From positions 1 to 64,000 of the forward strand of contig JAICQQ010000015.1 of NCBI GenBank assembly GCA_025937785.1: a stretch of DNA of 64,000 nucleotides, in the 5' to 3' direction. The notes below the pieces were generated by a model. That model had not been told where the DNA came from and did not search any database. It saw nothing but the letters and a program-made list of their open reading frames with translations. This stretch comes from Polyangiaceae bacterium. GTDB taxonomy: Bacteria; Myxococcota_A; Polyangia; Polyangiales; Polyangiaceae. Shown here in pieces: positions 43,424-51,525 of this stretch (position 1 is the first letter of the stretch; each line of letters starts with the position of its first letter). The translations under genes were made by a program, and so were the position numbers.

Positions 43424-44239
43424 CTACTCGGCGACGAGCGCCACGTTGTCGATGCACACCTCGCTGCCTGACGGCCCGTCGATGGTGAAGCGGATCCCCG
43501 CCTGGTCGTCACCATCCATATCGAAGCTCTGCATGAACTTCGCCGGAGACGTCGAGACGTCGATCTCCCCTTCCGCGAACGCGTTGTACGGTTCGACGGG
43601 TTGGCCGAGCTTGACGCTGACCGTCGGTTCTTCGCCCGAATAGTACACGACGTAGCTGAAGACGTAGGACGAGCCGGCGGCCAAACTGGCAGGCGCGAAT
43701 TCGGTCGGCCAGTCCAGGTGGACCGTGCCTTGATTGTTCAGCGTGATGCAATACTCGCCACCCGAGACGTCCACGCTGCCATCGCCCTCGATCTCCCAGC
43801 CGGTTTCGCCCGCGGAGAAGTCACCATTGTCGATCAAGGAGCCCTCAGGCACCCCGCCCGTGCCCCCCATGCCCGTGGTGCTGCTGGTGTCCGTCGTCGA
43901 ATCCGAGGCGCTACCGCCGGCCGCATCCGTCGTGCTGTCGCTGGTGTCGTCGCTGGTCGTGTCCGTGGTGCTTTCGCTGCTCGCCCCGCCGCCACCCGTG
44001 GAACCCGAACCGCCACCACTCGTCACGCCGTCGGAGGTGCCACCACCGCTCGTCGCCGTCGCCGCGCTGGTAACGGTAGTGGGGCCAACCGCGGTGGGGG
44101 TGTTGCTCACGGTGCTGCCTCCGGACGTCGAGCCCGTCTGCGCCGGGTCTACCCAATCCTCGCCGGGTACCTGGCACGCGGACGCGCCCAGCAGCAGCGG
44201 CAGCCACAGGCGCCGGTCGAACCTAAGTAAGGAGAACAT
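43424..44239 (-). CDS. Lipoprotein with CBM4/9-like C-terminal jelly roll
   Basis: ATG 44239 gives a leader MFSLLRFDRRLWLPLLLGASAC and 271 residues. A Thr/Ser/Gly/Asp linker covers about 30-125. The C-terminal ~145 residues start LIDNGDFSAGETGWEIEGDG and contain YCITLNNQGTVHLDWPTEF, SSYVFSYVVYYSGEE and CIDNVALV. This is the pattern of CBM4/9-type carbohydrate-binding jelly rolls, which in cellulases bind glucan chains. It may capture polysaccharides at the surface. Confidence 0.78.
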   Translation of the reverse strand: MFSLLRFDRRLWLPLLLGASACQVPGEDWVDPAQTGSTSGGSTVSNTPTAVGPTTVTSAATATSGGGTSDGVTSGGGSGSTGGGGASSESTTDTTSDDTSDSTTDAAGGSASDSTTDTSSTTGMGGTGGVPEGSLIDNGDFSAGETGWEIEGDGSVDVSGGEYCITLNNQGTVHLDWPTEFAPASLAAGSSYVFSYVVYYSGEEPTVSVKLGQPVEPYNAFAEGEIDVSTSPAKFMQSFDMDGDDQAGIRFTIDGPSGSEVCIDNVALVAE

Positions 44240-44411
44240 AGAGGGAGCTTTTCGCACGAGCAGGCCGGGACGCAACGCGTTTTAGCGCCCCGCCCCCGAG
44301 CCCAGCGGGCGACGCTACAATTTTCGCAAATGGCGCCATTTTCACTACGATCGCCCGACTTGCTGAGCCTGGATCGAGAAACGGATCGGGCCCGGGTACT
44401 TGTGCTAGTGG

Positions 44412-46034
44412 ATGCCCACCGAGAGCCTCGTGGAGACGCAAACCGGTCCGGAAAGTACAACCCCTGGCGCAACTGCCGGCGCGACCGCCGCTGCACCTCT
44501 CACCTGGGTCTCGCGGGCATTTCGCTGGTGCGAAGCCCACTACGGTCTCGATCTTCGATCGCTGGCCGTGTTCCGCGCGGGCATGGGCACCCTGCTGCTA
44601 GCGGACCTCGTCACCCGCGCGCTCGATCTAAGTGCACACTACACGGACGCGGGCGTTCTGACGCGCGAACGCTTGGTGGGCGGCTGGGGCCAGCCGCTGT
44701 CCTACTCGTTGCACATGGTCGGTGGCGACACGCTGAGCCAGGTGCTGCTGTTCGTGCTAGCAGGCGTGTTCGCGTCGATGTTGCTGGTGGGCTACCGCAC
44801 GCGACTCGCCAGCGTAGTCTCGTGGATCCTCCTGTGTTCCTTGCAAAACCGCAACACGCTGGTGTTGCACGCCGGCGATGACCTGCTGCGGCTGATGCTG
44901 TTCTGGTCGATGTTCGTCCCGCTCGGTGCGCGCTGGTCCGTGGACACCGCCGCGGGCGACCGAGTGCCAGGCCGAGCCGGCGCTTCCCGGAGCTTGCTGT
45001 CACTCGGCACGCTGGCCCTGGTGATGCAGCTACTGTCGATGTACCTCATTTCAGCCGCGTTGCAGAGCGGGCCGTCGTGGCACCGCGACGGCAGCGCGCT
45101 GCAACTCGTCCTCGGGCATCACGCCTTCGTAACGGCTTTCGGCCAGTGGTTTCGCCAGTTGCCGCCCCACGTGCTGCAAGGGTTGACCTGGCAGCTCTGG
45201 TGGCTCGAGCGTTGCGGCCCGCTCCTGTTCTTCGTGCCTTGGAACACGTACTGGTGGCGCACGCTCGCGGTGCTCGCGTTCACGGGGTTGAACCTTTGGC
45301 TGTTCCTGACGCTGGAGCTCGGGCTCCTCCCCTGGGTCGCGATGGTGTACTGGCTCGCCATTTTGCCCAGCTGGTTCTGGGACGGGCCCGCTTACCGGCT
45401 TTGCGTCAGAGCTGGCGTCCTCGGCAAGCTGCGCACGCTGGCACAGGGAACCCAAGCGTTCTGCGCCCGGCAACGAAAGTGGCTTGGTCCACTGCGATCG
45501 CCGGGGCGCATCCGCCCCACGTGGATCGGGTCGGTGGTGGTCCTGGTGCTCGCCAGCGTCGCCGGCTACGGCAGCGCGCACGCGATGACGCACGGGGGCA
45601 GCCTCACGGCCCCGAGGTTTGCGCCCCTGCTCATGACCGGCCTCTCCGCTAACTGGGGACTGTTCGCGCCGGATCCGCCGACCACGAGCGGCTGGCTCGT
45701 CAGCGTCGCCAAGCAAAAGAGCGGTGAAGAAATCGACGTGTGGAACGACGGGCGTTCCGTCAGCTTCGACCAGCCGGAGCTGCCGTCGGCAACGTACCGG
45801 CGCTCGCGCTGGCGCAAGCTCGCGGACACCATGGCGTCCGAGGACCACGCTGGCGTCCGAAGTCATTTCGCCCGCTGGCTGTGCCGCGAATGGAATGAAG
45901 ACCACACGGGACTTCAGCGAGTCCAGAGCATCACGCTGTACCAGATGGCCCAAACTGCGAACTTCGACGGCACCGGCAACGCATCGGTGTCGAAGCATCA
46001 GCTCGCGCGCGAAAACTGCCCCGCTACCCCCTGA
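44412..46034 (+). CDS. HTTM-domain multi-pass membrane protein (second in window)
   Basis: The 540-residue protein has an N-terminal Thr-rich segment, then HTTM features: LDLRSLAVFRAGMGTLLLADLVTR, NTLVLHAGDDLLRLMLFWSM and MYLISAALQSGPSWHRDGSAL. Eight or so spans are followed by a C-terminal soluble region (about 430-540). The catalytic Lys and propeptide-binding regions of vertebrate gamma-carboxylase are not evident. It differs from the HTTM protein at 21231 in length and sequence. Confidence 0.85.
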   Translation: MPTESLVETQTGPESTTPGATAGATAAAPLTWVSRAFRWCEAHYGLDLRSLAVFRAGMGTLLLADLVTRALDLSAHYTDAGVLTRERLVGGWGQPLSYSLHMVGGDTLSQVLLFVLAGVFASMLLVGYRTRLASVVSWILLCSLQNRNTLVLHAGDDLLRLMLFWSMFVPLGARWSVDTAAGDRVPGRAGASRSLLSLGTLALVMQLLSMYLISAALQSGPSWHRDGSALQLVLGHHAFVTAFGQWFRQLPPHVLQGLTWQLWWLERCGPLLFFVPWNTYWWRTLAVLAFTGLNLWLFLTLELGLLPWVAMVYWLAILPSWFWDGPAYRLCVRAGVLGKLRTLAQGTQAFCARQRKWLGPLRSPGRIRPTWIGSVVVLVLASVAGYGSAHAMTHGGSLTAPRFAPLLMTGLSANWGLFAPDPPTTSGWLVSVAKQKSGEEIDVWNDGRSVSFDQPELPSATYRRSRWRKLADTMASEDHAGVRSHFARWLCREWNEDHTGLQRVQSITLYQMAQTANFDGTGNASVSKHQLARENCPATP

Positions 46035-46150
46035 CCTCGAAACGTCCGACGCCGCGCGAGCGCGCCGTCCCACCTTGGCGCCGGGGCACTCACACAGAGC
46101 CTGTCAACTCAGTGGGCACGCACAGCGAAACACCGATGTGGCCCGGCTGA

Positions 46151-46999
46151 GTGCGTATGGCATGTTTCCGAGACCGCCTCGAGGAACCTCCTCCAGTGAG
46201 CAGATCACACGACTCCTCGCGCTTGCGCCGGACAAGCTCCCGCCTACTCGCCTTCCACGGCCTCTGCTGGCTCGTTGCCTGCGCCACCGCCGTCGAAGAG
46301 CCGACTTCGCTGGGCACAATGAACACCGACACAGGGCTCGCCTCCACTACCGATGGTTCCGCCGTCACGACGACCGCGACGAGCAACGCGGCGCCTACGG
46401 CTACCAGCGCCGCGTCGAGCAGCCTCAGCTCCACCAGCGGTGCGTCGAGCAACACCGGCGTCAGTTCAGGCGAAGCTGCGACGACCACCAGCACGAGTTC
46501 GTCCAGCGTGACCAACATTGCGACCGCGAACAGCTCCAGCTCCAGCTCGGCGAGCGCGAGCACCTCGAGCTCCACCAGCGCGGGCGGCGCGGGTGGCGCG
46601 ACGACCGGCAGCTTCGCGACCACCGTCACCGATGGTGGGGGTGGGACCAGCGCGACCAACACGACCAGCACCCTGACCAACTCGACTACCGGCGGTGCCA
46701 GCGAGTATTGCGACGATGCGCTGACCCCCGCCGAAAACGTCGCCGCTGAAGGCACGACCGGCGCGTTCGACACGACCGACGGCTTGTGTTTCAGACTCGA
46801 TTTCGTGCCGGCGGACTTCGCCGGCTGGGGTTGCTCGAACTTTCAAGCGAGCATGGGAAACCGCACGATCCTCGTCAATGGCACCAGCGTCAGCTGCGGC
46901 GAGTTGCCGCTGCCCGAGCCGGTCGACGGCGGCTACTACTTCGACTTCGGCCCCGGAACGAACGTCTCGGCGGCCGTGTATTGGTGGAACTGGGAATGA
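46151..46999 (+). CDS. Ser/Thr-rich lipoprotein, function unknown
   Basis: The frame gives 282 residues with a signal RLLAFHGLCWLVAC ending at a Cys near residue 45; a downstream start is possible. A Ser/Thr/Ala linker of about 130 residues follows, then a compact C-terminal part with paired cysteines (CFRLDFVPADFAGWGCSNF) and a glycine/aromatic end (GGYYFDFGPGTNVSAAVYWW). No family is recognised. The small end domain may be a binding module. Confidence 0.65.
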   Translation: MRMACFRDRLEEPPPVSRSHDSSRLRRTSSRLLAFHGLCWLVACATAVEEPTSLGTMNTDTGLASTTDGSAVTTTATSNAAPTATSAASSSLSSTSGASSNTGVSSGEAATTTSTSSSSVTNIATANSSSSSSASASTSSSTSAGGAGGATTGSFATTVTDGGGGTSATNTTSTLTNSTTGGASEYCDDALTPAENVAAEGTTGAFDTTDGLCFRLDFVPADFAGWGCSNFQASMGNRTILVNGTSVSCGELPLPEPVDGGYYFDFGPGTNVSAAVYWWNWE

Positions 47000-47015
47000 C
47001 ATTTTCGCCCCGAGC

Positions 47016-47045
47016 GGCGGCGTGACGAAAGAACCCGACGCCGCC
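47016..47045. terminator. GC-rich hairpin between lipoprotein and acyltransferase genes
   Basis: GGCGGCGT (47016-47023) and ACGCCGCC (47038-47045) form an 8-bp stem with a 14-nt loop. It lies after the lipoprotein stop and before the acyltransferase RBS. No T-run follows, so it may be an attenuating hairpin rather than a true intrinsic terminator. Confidence 0.4.
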
Positions 47046-47056
47046 CCGGAGGCGTA

Positions 47057-47875
47057 GTGTATCTTCGGAGCGTGTTGGGGTCCGGTCGCGACGACATCGA
47101 AGAACGCCTGGCTCGGCTGGAGTTGCCCTTCGAAGCCAGCGGCTACGATGCGTATGGGACCTCTCGCCATGCGCTGGCCGTCGCCTTCCGCTGGCTCGCG
47201 CCACTGTATCGAAGCTACTTCCGGGTGCGCTGCCACGGCATCGAACACGTACCAGCTCACACGCGCGCGATGCTGGTCGCCAATCACTCTGGCGGGGTGG
47301 GCATCGATGCGGCCATGACCATCTGCGCGTGTTTCTTCGAGCTGGAGCCGCCCCGGCTCGCTCAAGGCATGGCAGACCGCTTTCTGAACCGGCTGCCGCT
47401 CGCCTCACTGGTGGCGAGTCGCACCGGGCAGCTCACGGGTTTGCCGGAACACGCCGCGCGCTTGCTCGAGGACGACCGCCTGCTCCTGGTGTTTCCCGAA
47501 GGCGTGCGCGGAACTGCCAAGCTGTACTCCGAGCGCAGGGTCGTCGCGTCCTTTCCGTTGGGCTTCATGCGGCTTTGCATGCAAACCGCGACGCCGATCG
47601 TCCCGGTCGGTATCCTAGGCGCCGGCGAAGCGCTGCCTACGATCGTGAACCTCGAGCGAGCGGGTCGCTGGCTCGGCGTGCCCTACCTGCCGTTGACCCC
47701 CTACTTGGTGCCCTGGCCCCTCCCCGCACGCTTCGAGCTGTACTTCGGCGAGCCCTTGGTGTTCGAAGGGACTGGGCACGAAGAGAGCGACGAGGTGCGC
47801 GCCAACGTGGAGCGCGTGCGCACGTCAATCGAGTCGCTCGTCGACGCCGGCGCGTCGAAGTACAGGCCGGTCTGA
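47057..47875 (+). CDS. PlsC-type 1-acylglycerophosphate acyltransferase-like protein
   Basis: GTG 47057 is preceded by GGAGG at good spacing and gives 272 residues. The acyltransferase signature is VANHSGGVGIDAAM (H-x4-D is NHSGGVGID), followed by LVFPEGVRGTAKLY (the FPEG block) and TPIVPVGILGAGEALPT. These fit membrane-bound PlsC-like enzymes that acylate lysophospholipids. Its stop is immediately followed by the GTG of the next gene, so the two are co-translated. Confidence 0.88.
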   Translation: MYLRSVLGSGRDDIEERLARLELPFEASGYDAYGTSRHALAVAFRWLAPLYRSYFRVRCHGIEHVPAHTRAMLVANHSGGVGIDAAMTICACFFELEPPRLAQGMADRFLNRLPLASLVASRTGQLTGLPEHAARLLEDDRLLLVFPEGVRGTAKLYSERRVVASFPLGFMRLCMQTATPIVPVGILGAGEALPTIVNLERAGRWLGVPYLPLTPYLVPWPLPARFELYFGEPLVFEGTGHEESDEVRANVERVRTSIESLVDAGASKYRPV

Positions 47876-48799
47876 GTGCGGATCTTGGTCACGGGTGCCG
47901 CCGGGCGCATGGCGCGGACTTTCGTCGAGGTCTTGCAGCAAGCGGGCCACGAGGTGGTCGGCCTCGATCGCCGAAGCTGGGCTGGCGCCCCCGCGACGAT
48001 GTATCAGGTCGACCTGCTCAAGCGCGCGGCCGAAGACGTGTTCCGCGAGACGGCACCCGAAGTCGTGGTCCACTCGGCGTCCGTCACGCAGCTCGCTCAA
48101 GATCGAGGCGATCGCTATCGCGTGAACCTGGTGGGGACCAAGGCGGTCTTCGACTACTGCCGGCGTTACCACGTGCGTCAGACCATCTTCGTCGGGCGGC
48201 ACACCTACTATGGAGCGACGTCCGACGCGCCGCTCTACCACGTCGAAGACGACCCTCCCTTGGGCCTCGAAACCTTCCCGGAGCTCGCCGACCTGGTAGC
48301 CGCCGACCTGTTCTCGGGCAGCATGTTGTGGCGGGCACCCGAGATGACCACGGCCGTACTGCGCTTCGTTTACACGCTCGGGCCGAGCCGCACCGGCACC
48401 TTGGCGGACTTTCTGGGCGGCGCACGCGTCCCCATGGTGCTCGGCTTCGACCCGTTGTTTCAATTCATGCACGAACGCGACGCGGGCGCTGCGCTCTCGG
48501 TCGCCATCGAGCGCCGGCTGAACGGTGTCTTCAACGTCGCCGGCCCGAGTCCGCTGCCGCTGTCGGCGCTAATCCGAAACAGTCGGCGGCCGCGCGTGGT
48601 GCTACCAGAGCCGCTGCTCAGAGCCAGCCTCGGAAGATTCGGCCTGCCCCGGCTGCAGCGCTCCGCCGTAGACCACATCAAGTACTCCCTGGTCGTCGAC
48701 GACACGGCCTTCCGCAACGCCACTCAGTTTGCCCCCAGACACGGCCAGCTCGACACCATCCGCGATTTCGCCGAGAGCGCGCCACCCGATCGAATCTGA
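47876..48799 (+). CDS. Atypical extended SDR / NAD-dependent epimerase-like protein
   Basis: The 307-residue protein starts with a Rossmann motif ([16 protein letters not shown]) and VDLLK, and keeps the extended-SDR layout. The expected Tyr-x-x-x-Lys catalytic pair is not seen at its usual place ([12 protein letters not shown]), so it may bind NAD without classical epimerase chemistry. The C-terminal part has [15 protein letters not shown]. It abuts the acyltransferase gene with no spacer, suggesting a joint lipid or sterol-related role. Confidence 0.82.
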   Translation: MRILVTGAAGRMARTFVEVLQQAGHEVVGLDRRSWAGAPATMYQVDLLKRAAEDVFRETAPEVVVHSASVTQLAQDRGDRYRVNLVGTKAVFDYCRRYHVRQTIFVGRHTYYGATSDAPLYHVEDDPPLGLETFPELADLVAADLFSGSMLWRAPEMTTAVLRFVYTLGPSRTGTLADFLGGARVPMVLGFDPLFQFMHERDAGAALSVAIERRLNGVFNVAGPSPLPLSALIRNSRRPRVVLPEPLLRASLGRFGLPRLQRSAVDHIKYSLVVDDTAFRNATQFAPRHGQLDTIRDFAESAPPDRI

Positions 48800-48981
48800 T
48801 GGCCGTCTCTTGGAGGGGGGGGGTACGACCGACCCGCATCGAGCGTCTGCACACGCCACCTACCCTGCGAGCGCTCTAAAGTTGCTTGGCCCCCGTCCCG
48901 TCTCGGGAACGAGATGCCCGGCCTTCGTCCAATGTTCGAGCATGTCGGTGTTTGTGAGACCGACGCTGCGGTGACAGCCGC

Positions 48982-51444
48982 GTGATTCGCGCCCGTCGCC
49001 TGAGGCTCGGACTGCTCCAGCGCGGTGGGGCCTATGGCTACCAGACCGCGATCATCCGAGGTGCTCACGAACAATGCGAGGAAGAGGGAGCCGACCTGCT
49101 GTGCTTCGCTGGCGGCATGCTGACCACGCACGACCCGCGCAACTTCGTATACCAGCTGGCTGATTTCGCGGAGCTCGACGCGGTGATTCTGGTGCCCAGC
49201 ACCATGGGTGACGCCGCCGGCGGGCCGGAGTTCCGGCGCCTGGTCGATCGCTTTCGCGAAATCCCGATGTGTACCATCGGCAACAAACACGACGGTGTTC
49301 CCGCGGTGCGCGTGGACAACGCGACCGGCGTGCACGATCTTACCTGCCACCTGGTCGAGCAACACCACCGGCGCCGGATCGCCTTCATCGGCGCATTCAG
49401 CTTCGAGGCGCGCCAGCGCCAAAACGGCTACCTGGCGGCTCTGGCCGCGTCGGGCATCGAACCCGACGAGAACCTGATCTTTCCCGGTGACTTTACCCCC
49501 GACGCGGGCAAACATGCGGTGTCCCTCATGGCTCAGGGCGGGCGCCTCGCCTGCGATGCGATCGTCGCGGCCAACGACTGGACCGCGATCGGGGCGCTCG
49601 AAGAGCTGGAACGGCGGGGCTACCGGGTGCCCGACGATGTCTCGGTAGTTGGCTTCGACGACATCGAAAAGGCGCGCTTTTTGACGCCGCCGCTCACGAC
49701 GATCAGTCAGCCTCCGAAAGAGCTCGGCAAGCAGGCCGTGAAGCTACTGCTGCACATGCTCGACGGCGACAAGAGCCCGGCCGATGTCTTCATTTCGACG
49801 GAAGCTCGGGTTCGCCAGTCGTGTGGGTGTTTCTCTGCACCGACGAGCATCGTGCCGCAGAGCGTGCGGCCGGCGAATTCACGGGCGGAGCTCGTGTTGA
49901 ATCATCGACCACGCTGGATCGTCGCCGTGCAAGCCGCTGGCTGCAGCACGACGCCCGCGCTGCAAGACCAGTGGCCAGCGCTGCTGGTCGACGCCTTCAT
50001 CAGTAACCTGGCGGACAAACGGCGCGGAGCCTTCCTGCACGCCCTGGGAGACGTCATCACTCGAAGCGCGCACCTCGGCAACATCACCTCCTGGCATGCT
50101 GCCGTGGGGGCTCTGCGCAAAGCGAGCGTGGCGGATCTAATGGTCACCCCCGAGCAATGGGTGCTGGCGGAGTCCATCTTCGAACAGGCGCACATCTTGG
50201 TCGGCGACCAGGCGGAGCGGGTGCAAGCGCGGCGGCGCCTCGACAAGGAAGCGCTGCTGCGCGATCTGGAGGAAATGAGCGCTCAGGTGCGCACCTCGCT
50301 CGATGACTTGAGCTTGCAGCACGCCGTCGTCAGCCACCTGCCACGCTTCAAAATCCCGAGTTGCTTCGTCGCCGCCAAGAGCGAACACGAAGGCGGGAAC
50401 TCGCGCATCATCTTGGCCTACGACCGGCAACGCGGGCTCAACGTGAACCAGAACGACCAACGCTTTCGGCGCGAGCTAGTACCGGCCTGCGTGCTGCCGG
50501 AGTGGCGACACTCGTTGATGATTCAGCCTCTGTTCTTCGATGACGAACCCCTCGGCTACGTCAGCCTGGAACTCGGCCCGGAGGATGGTACCGTCTACGA
50601 ATTCATCGCGGAGATCTTGAGCACGGCAGTCAAGGCCGGAAAGCTAACGCGCGCCATCGCCGACGAGGTCACCAAGCGCGAGCGCGCAGAACGCGCGCGT
50701 TTGGCACAAGAGCTGGAGATTGCTGCCCGTATTCAGACGGGCATTCTGCCCAAACACACCCGTGTCAGCGGCCTGGAGATCGCCTCGACGATGCTGCCGA
50801 CGGACGAAGTCGGTGGAGACTACTTCGACGTGATTCCCGTCGAGCGCGGCTGTTGGCTAGCGATCGGCGACGTCGCTGGCCATGGTCTCAAGACCGGCCT
50901 GGTGATGCTGATGATCCAGAGCATCATCGCCGCCACGACGCACGCGGATCCTACCGCGCGCCCCGCCAAGGTGTGGCAAGCGCTGAACCACGTGTTGTGC
51001 GACAACGTGCGTTCGCGCTTGGGCCAGGACGAGCATGCCACGCTGTCACTGCTCCGCTACGACAGCGGCGGCAACGTCGTCGTCGCCGGCGCGCACGAAG
51101 ACATCGTGGTCTATCGCGCGCGGGTCGGGCGCTGCGAGGTGATCCCGACTCAGGGGGTGTGGGCAGGCATCACCCAAGACCTGCCCCCCGACCCGAACCC
51201 CGAAAGCGAGTTCGAGCTCGAACCGGGCGACCTGCTCGTGCTCTACACGGACGGGATCGTGGAGGCCATGAGCGCCAGCGGTGACCAGTTCGGCCTCGAC
51301 CGCCTGTGCCGCCTCGTCGAAAAGGTCTGCATGCTACCGGTGTCGGACATCTGCGAGCAGATCAATCGGTCCGTGCTCGCCCACATGCACGAGCAAAAGG
51401 ACGACCTGACCCTGCTCATCACCCGCTACGTCGGGCGCGAGTAG
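48982..51444 (+). CDS. LacI-type ligand sensor fused to a PP2C/SpoIIE serine phosphatase
   Basis: GTG 48982 gives 820 residues. The N-terminal ~290 residues are a LacI/Peripla_BP_3 domain without HTH: LRLGLLQRGGAYGYQTAIIRG, GVHDLTCHLVEQHHRRRIAFIG, CDAIVAANDWTAIGALEEL and SVVGFDDIEKARFL. A helical/GAF-like middle (about 300-560) ends in a linker helix. The C-terminal PP2C SpoIIE domain has EIAARIQTGILP, DEVGGDYFDVI, IGDVAGHGLKTGL and LVLYTDGIVEAM, with metal-binding Asp residues. No signal peptide is seen, so sensing is cytoplasmic. It could control an anti-sigma/anti-anti-sigma switch, but none is adjacent. Confidence 0.9.
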   Translation: MIRARRLRLGLLQRGGAYGYQTAIIRGAHEQCEEEGADLLCFAGGMLTTHDPRNFVYQLADFAELDAVILVPSTMGDAAGGPEFRRLVDRFREIPMCTIGNKHDGVPAVRVDNATGVHDLTCHLVEQHHRRRIAFIGAFSFEARQRQNGYLAALAASGIEPDENLIFPGDFTPDAGKHAVSLMAQGGRLACDAIVAANDWTAIGALEELERRGYRVPDDVSVVGFDDIEKARFLTPPLTTISQPPKELGKQAVKLLLHMLDGDKSPADVFISTEARVRQSCGCFSAPTSIVPQSVRPANSRAELVLNHRPRWIVAVQAAGCSTTPALQDQWPALLVDAFISNLADKRRGAFLHALGDVITRSAHLGNITSWHAAVGALRKASVADLMVTPEQWVLAESIFEQAHILVGDQAERVQARRRLDKEALLRDLEEMSAQVRTSLDDLSLQHAVVSHLPRFKIPSCFVAAKSEHEGGNSRIILAYDRQRGLNVNQNDQRFRRELVPACVLPEWRHSLMIQPLFFDDEPLGYVSLELGPEDGTVYEFIAEILSTAVKAGKLTRAIADEVTKRERAERARLAQELEIAARIQTGILPKHTRVSGLEIASTMLPTDEVGGDYFDVIPVERGCWLAIGDVAGHGLKTGLVMLMIQSIIAATTHADPTARPAKVWQALNHVLCDNVRSRLGQDEHATLSLLRYDSGGNVVVAGAHEDIVVYRARVGRCEVIPTQGVWAGITQDLPPDPNPESEFELEPGDLLVLYTDGIVEAMSASGDQFGLDRLCRLVEKVCMLPVSDICEQINRSVLAHMHEQKDDLTLLITRYVGRE

Positions 51445-51483
51445 CCCGCCTGGCGCCGGGCGCGGCGCCGGCGTTGACTGCGC

Positions 51484-51507
51484 GGGCAGCGGCGATCCAC
51501 GCTGCCC
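51484..51507. terminator. Perfect 8-bp stem-loop between convergent genes
   Basis: GGGCAGCG and CGCTGCCC flank the loop GCGATCCA. It sits between the converging phosphatase and DUF4215 genes and could serve as a bidirectional terminator. No clear T-run is present on either side. Confidence 0.5.
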
Positions 51508-51525
51508 GTTGCGCCTAAAGCAGCG

